Source of the DNA: Okibacterium sp. HSC-33S16
Lineage (GTDB): Bacteria; Actinomycetota; Actinomycetes; Actinomycetales; Microbacteriaceae
DNA length: 64,000 nt
Assembly (NCBI RefSeq): GCF_024171565.1
Contig: NZ_JALJZZ010000004.1
Location: forward strand, 234,526-298,525
Direction: 5' to 3'
The notes beneath the pieces are model-generated. The model saw only the letters and a list, made by a program, of their open reading frames with translations. It was not told the origin of the DNA and did no database searches. Below are positions 63,552 through 64,000 of the stretch, one piece after another; position 1 is the first letter of the stretch, and each line of letters opens with the position of its first letter. The position numbers and the translations under genes are program-made.

Positions 63552-64000
63552 CTATGCGCGCAGCTCCCGCAGCAGAACAGCGGTCGCGACGGCGGCTTCC
63601 GCGGCCTCGCGGCCCTTGTCTTCCTTGGACCCTTCCAAGCCGGCGCGGTCGAGCCCCTGCTGCTCGTCGTCGAGGGTGAGCACGCCGAATCCGACCGGCT
63701 TGCCCGTGGCAAGAGCAACCTCGGTGAGGCCCGAGGTGGCCGCATCCGAAACGAACTCGAAGTGCGGGGTGCCCCCGCGGATGATCACGCCGAGCGCAAC
63801 AACGGCGTCGCCCCCCGCCTCCAGCGCAGCCTTCGCGACGACGGGCAACTCGAAGCTTCCTGGCACCCGCACCAGCCTGTGCGAGGCGCCCGACTCGTCG
63901 AGCGCGCGGGTCGCCCCGGCGATGAGGCCGTTGCTGATCTCCTCATGCCACGACCCGGCGATCACGACGACGTTCAGTCCGCTGCCGTCCACGGCGAGGT
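63552..64000 (-). CDS. ribH: 6,7-dimethyl-8-ribityllumazine synthase (5' end cut off)
   Basis: At least 146 residues of lumazine synthase, penultimate step of riboflavin synthesis. Motifs: [52 protein letters not shown] (catalytic His in PHFEF), [23 protein letters not shown] at 63992 is possible, but the frame continues to the window edge and homologues have about 10 more residues, so the true start is probably outside. The rest of the rib operon should lie beyond position 64000. Confidence 0.9.
   Translation of the reverse strand, partial: LAVDGSGLNVVVIAGSWHEEISNGLIAGATRALDESGASHRLVRVPGSFELPVVAKAALEAGGDAVVALGVIIRGGTPHFEFVSDAATSGLTEVALATGKPVGFGVLTLDDEQQGLDRAGLEGSKEDKGREAAEAAVATAVLLRELRA

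Overview
The window is a contiguous piece of a high-GC actinobacterial chromosome. It is most likely from the family Microbacteriaceae (order Micrococcales); I cannot fix the genus. The reasons are high GC with strong third-position G/C bias, frequent GTG starts, a GTP-type PEP carboxykinase, and two gene blocks whose order matches other Actinobacteria including mycobacteria: a PASTA penicillin-binding protein with a metallophosphoesterase and RidA, and a Tad-like locus followed by topA, tmk and holB. Many genes also start on what look like leaderless mRNAs. I see no prophage, insertion sequence, CRISPR array or rRNA. Most of the window looks like ordinary chromosome.

Layout. 0-10.4 kb: an RsbQ-like hydrolase divergent from an EAL phosphodiesterase, then small orphan proteins, a luciferase-like oxidoreductase, an EamA exporter, a signal-peptidase-like protein without catalytic residues, a secreted DUF1524-type nuclease facing a VanZ protein across a long inverted repeat, a DUF4012 surface protein and an LPXTG protein. 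10.5-16.2 kb: tRNA-Pro, the cell-wall block (metallophosphoesterase, bifunctional PBP), DUF4177 and RidA, a 21-bp tandem repeat and a DUF559-type protein. 16.3-22.6 kb: acetyl-CoA synthetase divergent from a compact Tad-like operon. 22.6-29.5 kb: topA, tmk, holB, a secreted S33 peptidase and tRNA-Thr. 29.6-36.7 kb: VOC proteins, a glycine-zipper protein, Ohr, a lipoprotein, GNAT, a Gfo/Idh dehydrogenase, a DacB-type carboxypeptidase and a nicotinamidase.

36.7-44.8 kb is the main accessory region, a homoprotocatechuate (3,4-dihydroxyphenylacetate) meta-cleavage cluster. It holds a ring-cleavage dioxygenase, semialdehyde dehydrogenase, GntR regulator, a fumarylacetoacetate-hydrolase/RraA fusion, an MHS-type transporter, hydratase and aldolase. 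Together they would convert homoprotocatechuate to pyruvate and succinate semialdehyde. No stand-alone HpaF isomerase and no HpaBC hydroxylase is in the window. GTATAC-like sites in its promoter regions are candidate GntR operators. 45.0-49.3 kb carries a methyltransferase/flavoprotein pair of the 10-methyl fatty acid type, preceded on the same strand by a thiamine-diphosphate enzyme.

49.5-64 kb: an rRNA/tRNA methyltransferase, an aldo-keto reductase, a RamB-like regulator divergent from PEP carboxykinase (central carbon control), small proteins, a small HTH protein with an ABC exporter behind two near-identical palindromes, a GAP-family membrane protein, a hydrolase-fold protein without its nucleophile, RtcB, a methyltransferase, a second MHS transporter, and the 5'-truncated riboflavin gene ribH at the edge.

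The most interesting items are the FAH-RraA fusion and its possible operators, the flavoprotein/methyltransferase/TPP operon, the HTH-ABC operon with twin palindromes, the pseudo-signal peptidase, the 21-bp repeat array, and the recurring TANNNT-N6-start-codon arrangement.
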